Source: a bacterium (GTDB lineage: Bacteria > Zhuqueibacterota > QNDG01 > JAGLOF01). From it: 64,000 nt of DNA. The stretch's first letter is position 1. Each line of letters opens with the position of its first letter. This document shows, piece after piece, positions 27,562 to 35,469 of the stretch. The stretch lies in contig JAFGRY010000010.1 in the NCBI GenBank assembly GCA_016934955.1, positions 121,889 through 185,888 on the forward strand, read 5' to 3'. A model generated the notes under the pieces. The model saw only the letters and a program-made list of their open reading frames with translations. It ran no database searches and was not told where the DNA came from. A program made the translations under genes and the position numbers.

Positions 27562-28143
27562 GTGAACAGGCCCATGACACACATCTTCAACCCCGAGCAG
27601 CGGCATAAACTGGACAATCCCGACCGCAGAAGCATGATCCCCCCTGAGGCCGTGATCGAACTGATGCGTATCGACAGCACCCACACGGTGCTCGACATCG
27701 GCGCGGGTATCGGCTATTTCGCGATTCCCCTCCTGAACCGGCTGCGGCCGCCGGGAAAACTCATCGCGCTGGATATCTCGGATATCATGCTCGGGGAGCT
27801 GGAGAAAAAACTGCCGGGGCATACCGCACATGTCGAACTGATTCACTCGGATGCTCAGCAGCTGCCGCTGGAGGACGCAATAGCGGACCGGGTCCTGCTG
27901 GCCTTCATCCTCCATGAGTTTCCCGATGGACGGGCATATCTTAAGGAGATATGCCGCGTCATGAAGCCCGGAGCGGAACTGACCGTAGTCGAATGGAAAA
28001 AGACGGCCTCCCCGGGCGGTCCCCCGCTGGAGCATCGCCTTACGGAAGCGGATATCGAGGCCCTGTCGAAGGGGCTCTTTACTCACGTGCAGTCGCGGGA
28101 GATCAATGCGTATCAGTACGCGGTCGTGCTCGCCAAACCATAA
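27562..28143 (+). CDS. Class I SAM-dependent methyltransferase
   Basis: 193 residues. The SAM-binding motif VLDIGAGIGYFAIPLL (~43-58), the acidic strand end LIALDISDIML and a post-motif SDAQQLPLED are present. The downstream LLAFILHEFPDG and ICRVMKPGAELTVVEW are typical of small methyltransferases of the UbiE/MerR-like group. Substrate unknown. The start is taken as GTG 27562, five bases after the kinase stop; ATG 27574 is the alternative. Confidence 0.8.
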   Translation: MNRPMTHIFNPEQRHKLDNPDRRSMIPPEAVIELMRIDSTHTVLDIGAGIGYFAIPLLNRLRPPGKLIALDISDIMLGELEKKLPGHTAHVELIHSDAQQLPLEDAIADRVLLAFILHEFPDGRAYLKEICRVMKPGAELTVVEWKKTASPGGPPLEHRLTEADIEALSKGLFTHVQSREINAYQYAVVLAKP

Positions 28144-28160
28144 CCCCGCCGGGCCATCCC

Positions 28161-28196
28161 GGGCACCGGATCCGGATGGTACCGTGTCCCTTTTTT
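28161..28196 (+). terminator. Intrinsic terminator after the methyltransferase gene
   Basis: Stem GGGCAC / GTGTCCC with an inner CGGATCCG palindrome, followed directly by six T (28191-28196). Confidence 0.6.
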
Positions 28197-28233
28197 CTTT
28201 CAACTGCCGGATTTTTCCCGTATCTTAGCGTTC

Positions 28234-29400
28234 ATGAGTATTGTGCCCTCTATATGTCTCTGCCTCTTTCTGCTCTACCTGACCGGTGAGGCACTCCTGC
28301 TGCGGCGCCGGCGGAACCGCATCGGTCTGCGCATCGCCGTCACCGGTACCCGGGGCAAGACCACCGTTGCCAGGTCCCTGGCCGCGGTCTGCCGGGCCGA
28401 TTCCCGCACCGTCTTCGCAAAAACCACCGGCAGTGAGGCGGCATATCTGTTGCCGGACGGCAGGATCACACCGGTACACCGCCGGGGTCTTCCCTCCATC
28501 ATCGAACAGAAAGAGACCGTCCGCCGGGCCGCGGCCGCCGGCGCGGATACACTCGTCGCCGAGATCATGAGCATCCACCCTGAAAACCATGCTGTCGAAT
28601 CTCGTCTCATCCTGCGACCGCACATCGTCGTCATCACCAATATCCGCCTGGACCATACCGACGCCATGGGCACCACCCGCGACGATATCGCGGCGGTGCT
28701 GGCAGAAACGATCCCCGCTAAAGCGGCCGTCTTCATTCCCGAGTGCGAGGTCTGCGATCCGATTGTGCGGGCCGTGAAACAGCGGGATTGCCGCCTTGTA
28801 GCGGTCCCGTCCGGGCATGGCGATATGGATGCAGGCAAGGGAACGGACGGACGGTACGGCGCGAACAGCGACCTGGTGCTCGCGGTCGCCCGACACCTGG
28901 GGATCGACGAAAATCGGATTGCCGAAGGGATCGCCGCCATGATCCCGGACGCCGGAGGGGAAGAGATCCGGGTGGTGACGGGACGGGGGAAAACACTGTA
29001 TCTGATCAACGGGTTCGCGGCCAACGATCCGGAGTCGACCTTCCTGGTACTGGAACGCATGAAATCACGCCTGCCCGCGGCCTGCGGCCCTCTCGCCGGA
29101 CTGCTCACTCTCCGCGGCGACCGGTCCGAACGCACGGCCCAGTGGCTCACCTTTCTCACTGCCGGAGAGGCGGGAAACCCCTTTGCGTCGCTCTATGTGA
29201 CGGGACGGCACGCCGGCATTTTCCGGCGACGGGTCCCGGGCGCCCGGATTCTGGAGACGAAGGATCCCCGACCAGCCACGGAGAGACTGCTCGCCGAGCT
29301 GGATGACGGCGCTGTCGTGTTCGGTTTCGGCAACATGGCGGGCCCCGGGGAACGACTGGCGGCGTACTGGCGGACAACAGGAGACCTGTATGACCGTTGA
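28234..29400 (+). CDS. pgsB: Poly-gamma-glutamate synthase subunit PgsB/CapB
   Basis: ATP-dependent amide ligase related to Mur ligases, 388 residues. An N-terminal membrane segment is followed by the P-loop AVTGTRGKTTVARSL, the Mur-like ITNIRLDHTDAMGTTRDDIA and the family block LINGFAANDPEST. It polymerises glutamate via gamma-amide bonds with PgsC. No ribosome site precedes the ATG, and a TATCTT lies eight bases upstream, so a leaderless transcript is possible. pgsC overlaps its end. Confidence 0.92.
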   Translation: MSIVPSICLCLFLLYLTGEALLLRRRRNRIGLRIAVTGTRGKTTVARSLAAVCRADSRTVFAKTTGSEAAYLLPDGRITPVHRRGLPSIIEQKETVRRAAAAGADTLVAEIMSIHPENHAVESRLILRPHIVVITNIRLDHTDAMGTTRDDIAAVLAETIPAKAAVFIPECEVCDPIVRAVKQRDCRLVAVPSGHGDMDAGKGTDGRYGANSDLVLAVARHLGIDENRIAEGIAAMIPDAGGEEIRVVTGRGKTLYLINGFAANDPESTFLVLERMKSRLPAACGPLAGLLTLRGDRSERTAQWLTFLTAGEAGNPFASLYVTGRHAGIFRRRVPGARILETKDPRPATERLLAELDDGAVVFGFGNMAGPGERLAAYWRTTGDLYDR

Positions 29401-29827
29401 GCTTACCTTTATCGGATTGCTGATCACGCTCGCGTTTATCGGTATCACAGGCCTCTACCCCGGCGGTATTATCGTGCCCGCCTATCTGGTGCTCTACGTG
29501 GATCAGCCGGCCCGCCTCGGGGCCACCCTGCTCATCGCCCTGGTCACCGCCGGCCTCTACCGGATCGCCGGCAACTGGCTGATCCTCTTCGGCAGAAGAC
29601 GGCTCGTGTTCATGCTCATGACCGGCGGTGTGCTCGTCTTTCTCTTTCGCAGGATCATGCCGGGGTTCAGCGTCGGCGGCCTCGAGTTCCAGGTCATCGG
29701 CTGGATCATTCCCGGACTCATCGCCAACCACCTCGAACGTCAGGGTGTCTGGCGGACGATCGCTTCCCTGATCATTGTCACCGTCGCCATCTACGGCGCC
29801 GGGCTGGCGCTGCAGCTGCTGAGATGA
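29390..29827 (+). CDS. pgsC: Poly-gamma-glutamate synthase subunit PgsC/CapC
   Basis: 145-residue integral membrane protein with about four to five helices. The N-terminus (ELTFIGLLITLAFIGITGLYPGGIIVPAYL) is the CapC signature, with the GLYPGGIIVP block. ATG 29390 lies inside the end of pgsB behind AGGAG. The frame is open further upstream but that part belongs to pgsB. Confidence 0.9.
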   Translation: MTVELTFIGLLITLAFIGITGLYPGGIIVPAYLVLYVDQPARLGATLLIALVTAGLYRIAGNWLILFGRRRLVFMLMTGGVLVFLFRRIMPGFSVGGLEFQVIGWIIPGLIANHLERQGVWRTIASLIIVTVAIYGAGLALQLLR

Positions 29828-29830
29828 CCC

Positions 29831-30970
29831 GTGGGATCGATGCGACCCATATACATGCCGGCCTTCCGGGGACAGCAGCGGATCCTTATTCCGGGCGCCC
29901 TCATCAGCGTCGCTTTTCTGGCGGTGCTGGAACTGTTCCTGCTCGAAAGCCCCGATTTCGCAACCCGGACGGCCGCGGACGCATCCGTCCGCATGGCCCG
30001 CGCCCTGGCCGTGATCGCCGATCACTGCCGCGGGACCGGCAGGGAGCTCGACCGGGACGATGATCCCAACGGGACCTTCCTCATCGGACCGGAACACTCT
30101 CCCATCGCCACCACCCTCGGTCATCTGGACGCAAAACGGACAACCGCCAATCCCCGCATGGCCGGACTGATCGTGGAACTGCTTCTGGAAACGGGCGTGA
30201 AGCGGGGGGACAGGGTGGCGATAGGCGCGTCAGGATCGTTCCCGGCCCTGATGCTCGCCTCAGTCTGCGCGGTGGAGGCACTGGGAGCCGAACCGGCGAT
30301 AATTCTCTCCATCGGCGCCTCCTCGTACGGCGCCACCCGGCCGGATTTCACTCTCATCGACATCTATGATCTGCTCCTTGAAAACGGGATATTCACACAC
30401 CCGCCGGCGGCCTGCGCCCTGGGCGGGACGGATGACGTGGGCCGGGAGTTCCCGGACTCGCTGCGGAACCGCTATATCGCAGACCTGCGGCAGGGACCGG
30501 TACCATTTATCTATACACCGGATCTGAGGGAGAATGTCGCCGCCCGTATGACCGTCTACAAACCGGGCTCAACAGCCGCCTTCGTCAACTGCGGCGGCAG
30601 CTGGGCCAACATGGGCACCAGCTCGAAGATCCTCTATCTGAAACCGGGGCTGAACCGGGAAGCGGATCTGCCTAAAGAGGACCAGCGGGGGGTGATATTC
30701 GAGATGCTCTCGCACCACGTGCCCGTGATCCACCTGCTCTTCATCAGGGGCCTGGTGCAGGCCCACGGACTCGCCTGGGACCCCGTGCCCCTGCCCGACG
30801 TCAGCCGCGCCGGCGTGCGGCGGGTGCCCGAAAGGAAACGGACGATGTGTATTGTATTATCTGGATTGTATCTGGGGGGCCTGGGGTTAATTGTCGCAGG
30901 GAAACCCGCTACAAAAAAATCCGCCAACGAAAATAACGAAAGAAACCAAAAAAAGCGTGAAATTCGATAG
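29831..30970 (+). CDS. pgsW: Poly-gamma-glutamate system protein PgsW
   Basis: 379 residues with one N-terminal membrane helix (ILIPGALISVAFLAVLELFLL). The rest is a soluble domain with VKRGDRVAIGASGSFPALML and AIILSIGASSYGATRPDFT, as in the PgsW proteins found beside pgsB/pgsC. The start is GTG 29831 or ATG 29840. The last ~16 codons lie inside copy C of the dispersed repeat, so the Lys/Asn-rich tail (ATKKSANENNERNQKKREIR) comes from it. No capA/pgsA gene is present. Confidence 0.85.
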   Translation: MGSMRPIYMPAFRGQQRILIPGALISVAFLAVLELFLLESPDFATRTAADASVRMARALAVIADHCRGTGRELDRDDDPNGTFLIGPEHSPIATTLGHLDAKRTTANPRMAGLIVELLLETGVKRGDRVAIGASGSFPALMLASVCAVEALGAEPAIILSIGASSYGATRPDFTLIDIYDLLLENGIFTHPPAACALGGTDDVGREFPDSLRNRYIADLRQGPVPFIYTPDLRENVAARMTVYKPGSTAAFVNCGGSWANMGTSSKILYLKPGLNREADLPKEDQRGVIFEMLSHHVPVIHLLFIRGLVQAHGLAWDPVPLPDVSRAGVRRVPERKRTMCIVLSGLYLGGLGLIVAGKPATKKSANENNERNQKKREIR

Positions 30971-31078
30971 AAAGACTTCTCGTATCGGGACAACTGTAAA
31001 ACGGGAGCAGTATCTTCAGTGAATGCAGATACAATCGAGCTCCGAAAGCAGCTTTATCGCTGGAGGAGAAAATAATCC
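30924..31078. repeat. Dispersed inverted-repeat element, copy C (right boundary uncertain)
   Basis: The left end CCAACGAAAATAACGAAAG matches the ends of copies A and B. The segment 31019-31078 aligns by eye with copy A 6672-6730 over about 57 bases, roughly two-thirds identical, sharing AATGC, ATCGCTG and GGAGAAAA. A clean right inverted terminus is not obvious; ATCGCTGG at 31057-31064 is a candidate. The 5' end overlaps pgsW. Confidence 0.5.
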
Positions 31079-31107
31079 CCGGAAACAGTATCGTCAGGTA
31101 AAAAACA

Positions 31108-31842
31108 TCATTTTTCCTTGTACTCAAATTCGACATTTACATTATACAACGCCCGAAAGATGTTCGAGCGGATATTCGCGTTCTTCTCATCAGCCTGCAG
31201 CTCGTGGATAAGCCGCTTGATTTTGTCCCGGCGGGAGTTGCCGTCCATGCGGCACATCCTGGGCACGGCTTCAAGGCCGACATTCCGCGCGTAGCGCTTG
31301 ACCAGCGACTCTTCGATGTACCCCAGGGGGCGGATCACATGCATGCTTCCCCTGAAGACTTCCTGGCGCATGCGCATGGCCTCGATCTTTCTGCTGTAGA
31401 GGATGTTGAGCAGGAGAGTTTCGACGATATCGTCCTTGTGGTGCCCGATCGCGATTTTGGTGCATCTTTCGGCGTGGGCGAGCGTGTAGATCTTGTGCCT
31501 GCGGTGGTGGCTGCAGATGAAGCAGGGATTTTTCGTTGCCCTGGGATCGAACGCCATCTCCGCGATGGCGGTATGGACGATGCGGAAAGGAGCGCCCGAA
31601 TCGCGCAGGAGCGCCTCCACTTTTTCCGCGGCGCCGGGGCTGAATCCCAGATCCACATACCCCGCAACCAGGAAGAAATCAGTGCGCTGATGCTCCCGGT
31701 ACTCCTGCAGCAGCCGCAGCAGGGCCAGGCTGTCGGCACCGCCGGAAACACAGACAAGCACCCGGTCCCCTTCTTCGATCATCTGAAAATCGCGGATCGC
31801 CTTGCCCATAGCCCGCTGCACGGTGCGTACTACGCCCGGCAC
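31108..31842 (-). CDS. TtcA-like PP-loop tRNA thiolation enzyme
   Basis: 244 residues. The PP-loop SGGADSLALLRLL (~34-46), the CxxC pair in PCFICSHHRRHKIY and the TtcA-type IAIGHHKDDIVETLLLN support an adenylating thiolase of the TtcA/TtuA family, which uses a [4Fe-4S] cluster held by three cysteines. The third cysteine is probably in AVPRMCRMDG, in a less usual context. GTG at 31842, with GAGGGAG upstream, overlaps the previous gene by 13 bases; an ATG at 31809 is the alternative. Confidence 0.82.
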   Translation of the reverse strand: MPGVVRTVQRAMGKAIRDFQMIEEGDRVLVCVSGGADSLALLRLLQEYREHQRTDFFLVAGYVDLGFSPGAAEKVEALLRDSGAPFRIVHTAIAEMAFDPRATKNPCFICSHHRRHKIYTLAHAERCTKIAIGHHKDDIVETLLLNILYSRKIEAMRMRQEVFRGSMHVIRPLGYIEESLVKRYARNVGLEAVPRMCRMDGNSRRDKIKRLIHELQADEKNANIRSNIFRALYNVNVEFEYKEK

Positions 31843-32744
31843 GGCAGTTCTCCCTCGCTCGCGGCGAGGATGCCGAGGATGGCGGGGGTGATATGCTCGA
31901 TGGAGGTGATCGTATCCGCGCAGGCTGTGCCCGGCCCCCAGATCATCACCGGCACCGGATTACGAGTGTGGGGTTTCTGCGACAGATCCTCGATATTGCC
32001 GTGATCGCTGGTGACGATCACCGTATGCCGCGACAGGTCGGTCCGCTCCAGCAGCCGGTCCAGCAGCAGATCCAGCCCGCGCAGCAGCTCCAGCGCCCTC
32101 TCCATATCCCGGGCGTGGGCCGCCTTGTCGGTGAGAAAATATTCGTAGAGCACCAGGTCGTAGGTGTGCAGGGAGTCTGCGAGCACCTCTCCGGCCCGTT
32201 CGGGCGTGAACCGGGGCACATCGAACCCCCTCCGGATCAATCCTTCGTTGGTGTAATCGTGATACACCGTTTTCCCCCTGGCGACGCTGTCGACATTGAA
32301 GAACGGCAGATTCGCGGACAGTGCGGAACAGGTGCTGGCGGACATTTTCCACTGCAGCCCCGGCGGCAGCTCGAAAAACAGCGGCCGGAAGGTGTTGATG
32401 AACACCGGCTTCAGGCCCCTCTCCTTCACCCGCAGCAGCAGCGAATGCTCCTTTAGAAGCGTCCGCAGGGACTCGTTGGGGAACCCCGGGAGATGTCTGC
32501 CGATATGGGCGGCAGCGTTGATACCGGTAAAGAGCGTGACCTGGCCGGTGGCGCTCTGCGGCAGCCCGGGCACACCGAGATTCGCATCCGCGGCAACCAG
32601 CACACCCTCTCTTTCCAGGGGGCCATTCAGGCTTTTATCGCTGATGCTGAAATATTTCATACCGGAAACGGCGCAGGGATTGATTTCCGGATCATCGGGG
32701 CCGATGCCCAGCCCGTCGATAAAGAAGAGCAGGACGCTCATCAA
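31830..32744 (-). CDS. Alkaline-phosphatase-superfamily metalloenzyme (phosphoglycerate-mutase-like)
   Basis: 304 residues. The N-terminal metal motif FFIDGLGIG, the nucleophile/metal region PQSATGQVTLFTGINAAAHIGRHLPG and the C-terminal SDHGNIEDLSQKPHTRNPVP are the marks of the superfamily. It is shorter than genuine cofactor-independent phosphoglycerate mutase (~510), so the substrate is uncertain; it may be a phosphodiesterase or nucleotide phosphatase. It overlaps the era stop by four bases. Confidence 0.78.
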   Translation of the reverse strand: MMSVLLFFIDGLGIGPDDPEINPCAVSGMKYFSISDKSLNGPLEREGVLVAADANLGVPGLPQSATGQVTLFTGINAAAHIGRHLPGFPNESLRTLLKEHSLLLRVKERGLKPVFINTFRPLFFELPPGLQWKMSASTCSALSANLPFFNVDSVARGKTVYHDYTNEGLIRRGFDVPRFTPERAGEVLADSLHTYDLVLYEYFLTDKAAHARDMERALELLRGLDLLLDRLLERTDLSRHTVIVTSDHGNIEDLSQKPHTRNPVPVMIWGPGTACADTITSIEHITPAILGILAASEGELPCRA

Positions 32745-33631
32745 TACCCCAGCCGTTTCATCATACGCGGATCACGGCGCCATTTTTTCCCGACCTTGAC
32801 GTTCAGATCCAGGAAGACCGGCCGGTCCAGCATCTCCTCGATATCCTGGCGGGCCGACTGCCCCAGCCGCTTGAGCGCCCGCCCGTTCTTGCCGATGAGG
32901 ATCGCTTTCTGGGAACTGCGTTCAACATAGACATCGGCGTTGATATAGTCCTTTCTGCCCGGCCGCTCCTTGAACTCTTCGATGATCACCGCGGTGGCAT
33001 AGGGAATCTCCTGTCCGTACTGAAGAAATATCTTTTCCCGTATCAGCTCGGACACGAAGAACCGTTCCGGCTCATCGGTGATCATGTCGGGGGGATAGAA
33101 CGGCTCCCCCGCGGGCATGTGCGTGATCACGGTCCGCTGGAGTGCTTCGATGCCGTCACGCTTCAACGCCGATATGGGAATGATCTCGCGGTAAAGCCCC
33201 TGTTCATGAAGCTGCTGCATCAGCGGCAGCAGTGTCCTGCGGTCCACCAGATCGATCTTGTTGATCACCAGCAGTACCGGCAGTCCCGTCTGCGTTACCG
33301 CCTCGATCACCCGCTCATCATCGGCGTTGATGCCGGTCGCCTCCAGCAGCAGCAGAACGATGTCCGCCTCTCCGAACGCCGAGACCGCGGTCTTTGCCAT
33401 CGCCTCCTGCAGCAGGTACTGCGGTTCCATCAGTCCGGGCGTGTCCATGAGGATCACCTGGTGATCCGGGCCGTTCATGATCCCGAGAATGCGGTGCCGG
33501 GTGGTCTGCGGCCGGGGAGACACGATCGCCAGTTTCTGATTGAGGAAACAGTTCATCAGCGAAGACTTCCCGACATTGGGCCGTCCGGCCAGAGCCGCGT
33601 AGCCCACCTTATACACGGGGGTTTCATTCAT
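32741..33631 (-). CDS. era: GTPase Era
   Basis: 296 residues. G1 GRPNVGKSS, G2 TTR, G3 DTPG and G4 NKID lie in the GTPase domain. The C-terminal KH domain contains VERSSQKAILIGKNGRALKRLG, the RNA-binding GxxG helix. Era binds 16S rRNA and assists 30S subunit maturation. The ATG overlaps the last base of the upstream stop (TGATG). Confidence 0.95.
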   Translation of the reverse strand: MNETPVYKVGYAALAGRPNVGKSSLMNCFLNQKLAIVSPRPQTTRHRILGIMNGPDHQVILMDTPGLMEPQYLLQEAMAKTAVSAFGEADIVLLLLEATGINADDERVIEAVTQTGLPVLLVINKIDLVDRRTLLPLMQQLHEQGLYREIIPISALKRDGIEALQRTVITHMPAGEPFYPPDMITDEPERFFVSELIREKIFLQYGQEIPYATAVIIEEFKERPGRKDYINADVYVERSSQKAILIGKNGRALKRLGQSARQDIEEMLDRPVFLDLNVKVGKKWRRDPRMMKRLGY

Positions 33632-35289
33632 CAGTAGATTCTCCTGACCCTGCTGCCTTGATAGTAGTGTTTGAGAATTCCCTCATACCCCACTCCCCGC
33701 AGGGCCAGGCCCGCGGCGCCTGTCTGGCACATACCGACACCGTGGCCGAAGCCCGCTCCGACGAGAACGAATGCTTCAGGCGCCCCGTTACTGCGTCCCC
33801 GTTCCCGTACATAAAAACAGCTGCTGTAGAGCGTCGATCTCGAAAGGGCCTTGCGAATCTGCAGTTCTCCCTTGATGATATACGAGCCGCTGCTTCCTTC
33901 TATCTTGAGACTGGTGATCCGGCCCGACTCGCCCCGGGCCAGGGGAACGATCTTTCTGATATCTCCGACGGACTTGGCGGCATATGATTCAAGACTGTTT
34001 CGCAGGTCTTTCTGGGTCAGTGTCGTCTCCCAGCGGAAATATTTCTTCGTATATTCCATATCGGGCAGAATCTTACCCCGGGTTGTATTGCAGGCGCAGT
34101 TGGGATTGGCGTCGATCCAGCGGACGGCGTTGCCCTCTCTGGTCAGACTGCCGTAACGCGTAAGACTGCGGCCGCCGTCATACACGCCGGTCAGATAGGG
34201 CTTGCCGTCACCCCCCCAGGCATGTTCCGCGTTCTCGGTGTGGCCGCCGCAGACCGCCGAATAAACGGCATCGATGACAGCACCGTCGTGCATCAGCACC
34301 CGCCCCCGGGTTTCCTGCACCGCGCGGTCCGTGGAGACGGCACGCTTTGAAAGCCCGGAATAGACCTGGCAATGCACATCGGCACAGATATCGAAGGGAT
34401 CGTCGAGGTGCGCCTTTCCGAGTTTTGCCAGCACTTCGCTGCGGGCGGCCACCGCCTGGGCCTTGAGCGCCTCGAGGGGAAAGCCCTTCGGCATTTCCGA
34501 GGGTACCACTCCCATGAGATATTCCTCAAGCTCGATGCGGTTAATGACCGAAAATGTGCCGTTGTCATCGATCTCGAGGATAATCTCTCCCCCGTACCGT
34601 CGCTCTTCCCGGTTCTCCCAGTGATACCCCACACCGACGGGGATGTCCCTGATCGTGACGACCCCGCCCTGAATCCCCGCCTGCCGCAGGGACCGGTATT
34701 CGTCTCCCGATTCGACGTCGGTCACCGTTATGGTGCCGCCGGCTTCCGTCACCGGATAGCGGATAATGAATGTCTCGAGCTGATCACTGATCGCATTCTG
34801 GTAGTTTTTGGCCGCTTCGACGGAAACGAACCTGCGCTTGATGCATACCCGGTAGAGCGTGCCGTTCCCGACGTCAGCGCCGCCGATCTTCCTTTTCCCG
34901 CCGTTTTCATAGATAAATGTTTCGAAGCCCAGGGCCTGGAAATCCGCCGCCTTGATCTCGGCTCGTTCCCTGCTGCTCATCGAAGCGGCGACCAGAAGGT
35001 AGATATACTCACCCGGCGCAGGATCGACAATGACGGCTTTCCAGGTCCGGTTCCGCGGAAGTGAGGCGATAACGGCACCGTCGTGACTCACCAGCCTGCA
35101 TGAGCCGCCGGTCGTGAACGTAATGGAACCGGCGCCCTTGATCAGTCCGACATCGATTATCGGCATTGTTCCGGCCGAACGAGCCGCCGCCGGTATTCCG
35201 GCTGCCGGTTCCGGAGTCCGGAAGGAATTGACCGAACAGCCGGAGACGATACCCAGGAGAATAAACGCCGGGATATAATATGTACGCAT
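33631..35289 (-). CDS. SpoIID/LytB-domain lipoprotein
   Basis: 552 residues. The signal ends in a lipobox-like LLGIVSGC, so it is probably a lipoprotein. Residues ~230-520 hold the SpoIID domain: LEEYLMGVVPSEMPKGFPLEALKAQAVAARSE, DVHCQVYSGL and CGGHTENAE. A C-terminal GFGHGVGMCQTGAAGLA block follows. SpoIID-type enzymes are lytic transglycosylases acting on denuded peptidoglycan. GGAAGG supports the ATG at 35289 over the ATG at 35295. It opens an operon with era. Confidence 0.87.
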   Translation of the reverse strand: MRTYYIPAFILLGIVSGCSVNSFRTPEPAAGIPAAARSAGTMPIIDVGLIKGAGSITFTTGGSCRLVSHDGAVIASLPRNRTWKAVIVDPAPGEYIYLLVAASMSSRERAEIKAADFQALGFETFIYENGGKRKIGGADVGNGTLYRVCIKRRFVSVEAAKNYQNAISDQLETFIIRYPVTEAGGTITVTDVESGDEYRSLRQAGIQGGVVTIRDIPVGVGYHWENREERRYGGEIILEIDDNGTFSVINRIELEEYLMGVVPSEMPKGFPLEALKAQAVAARSEVLAKLGKAHLDDPFDICADVHCQVYSGLSKRAVSTDRAVQETRGRVLMHDGAVIDAVYSAVCGGHTENAEHAWGGDGKPYLTGVYDGGRSLTRYGSLTREGNAVRWIDANPNCACNTTRGKILPDMEYTKKYFRWETTLTQKDLRNSLESYAAKSVGDIRKIVPLARGESGRITSLKIEGSSGSYIIKGELQIRKALSRSTLYSSCFYVRERGRSNGAPEAFVLVGAGFGHGVGMCQTGAAGLALRGVGYEGILKHYYQGSRVRRIY

Positions 35290-35325
35290 ATACATCCTTC
35301 CCTTGCAACAGAAATAAGTCTAAAA

Positions 35326-35354
35326 AATATATGACGGTTAGGCAAGAAATGCAA
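35326..35354 (-). promoter_or_regulatory. Candidate sigma-70 promoter for spoIID-era operon
   Basis: On the minus strand, TTGCAT (35354-35349), a 17-base spacer and TATATT (35331-35326) lie about 37 bases before the start codon. Confidence 0.45.
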
Positions 35355-35395
35355 GGATAAAACCCGGCACTCTCCATCGGGACGGCCGCATCACA

Positions 35396-35430
35396 ATAAA
35401 AAACGGCAATTCCCGCCAGGGAATTGCCGT
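35396..35430 (-). terminator. Intrinsic terminator of the C25 protease gene
   Basis: On the minus strand, a perfect 11-bp stem CGGCAATTCCC / GGGAATTGCCG (35429-35419 and 35414-35404) with a 4-base loop is followed by six T (35403-35398). It lies 40 bases after the stop. Confidence 0.9.
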
Positions 35431-35469
35431 TGCCGTTCGTCGCCTTCAGCGAAAACCGGTCCGGCCGGG

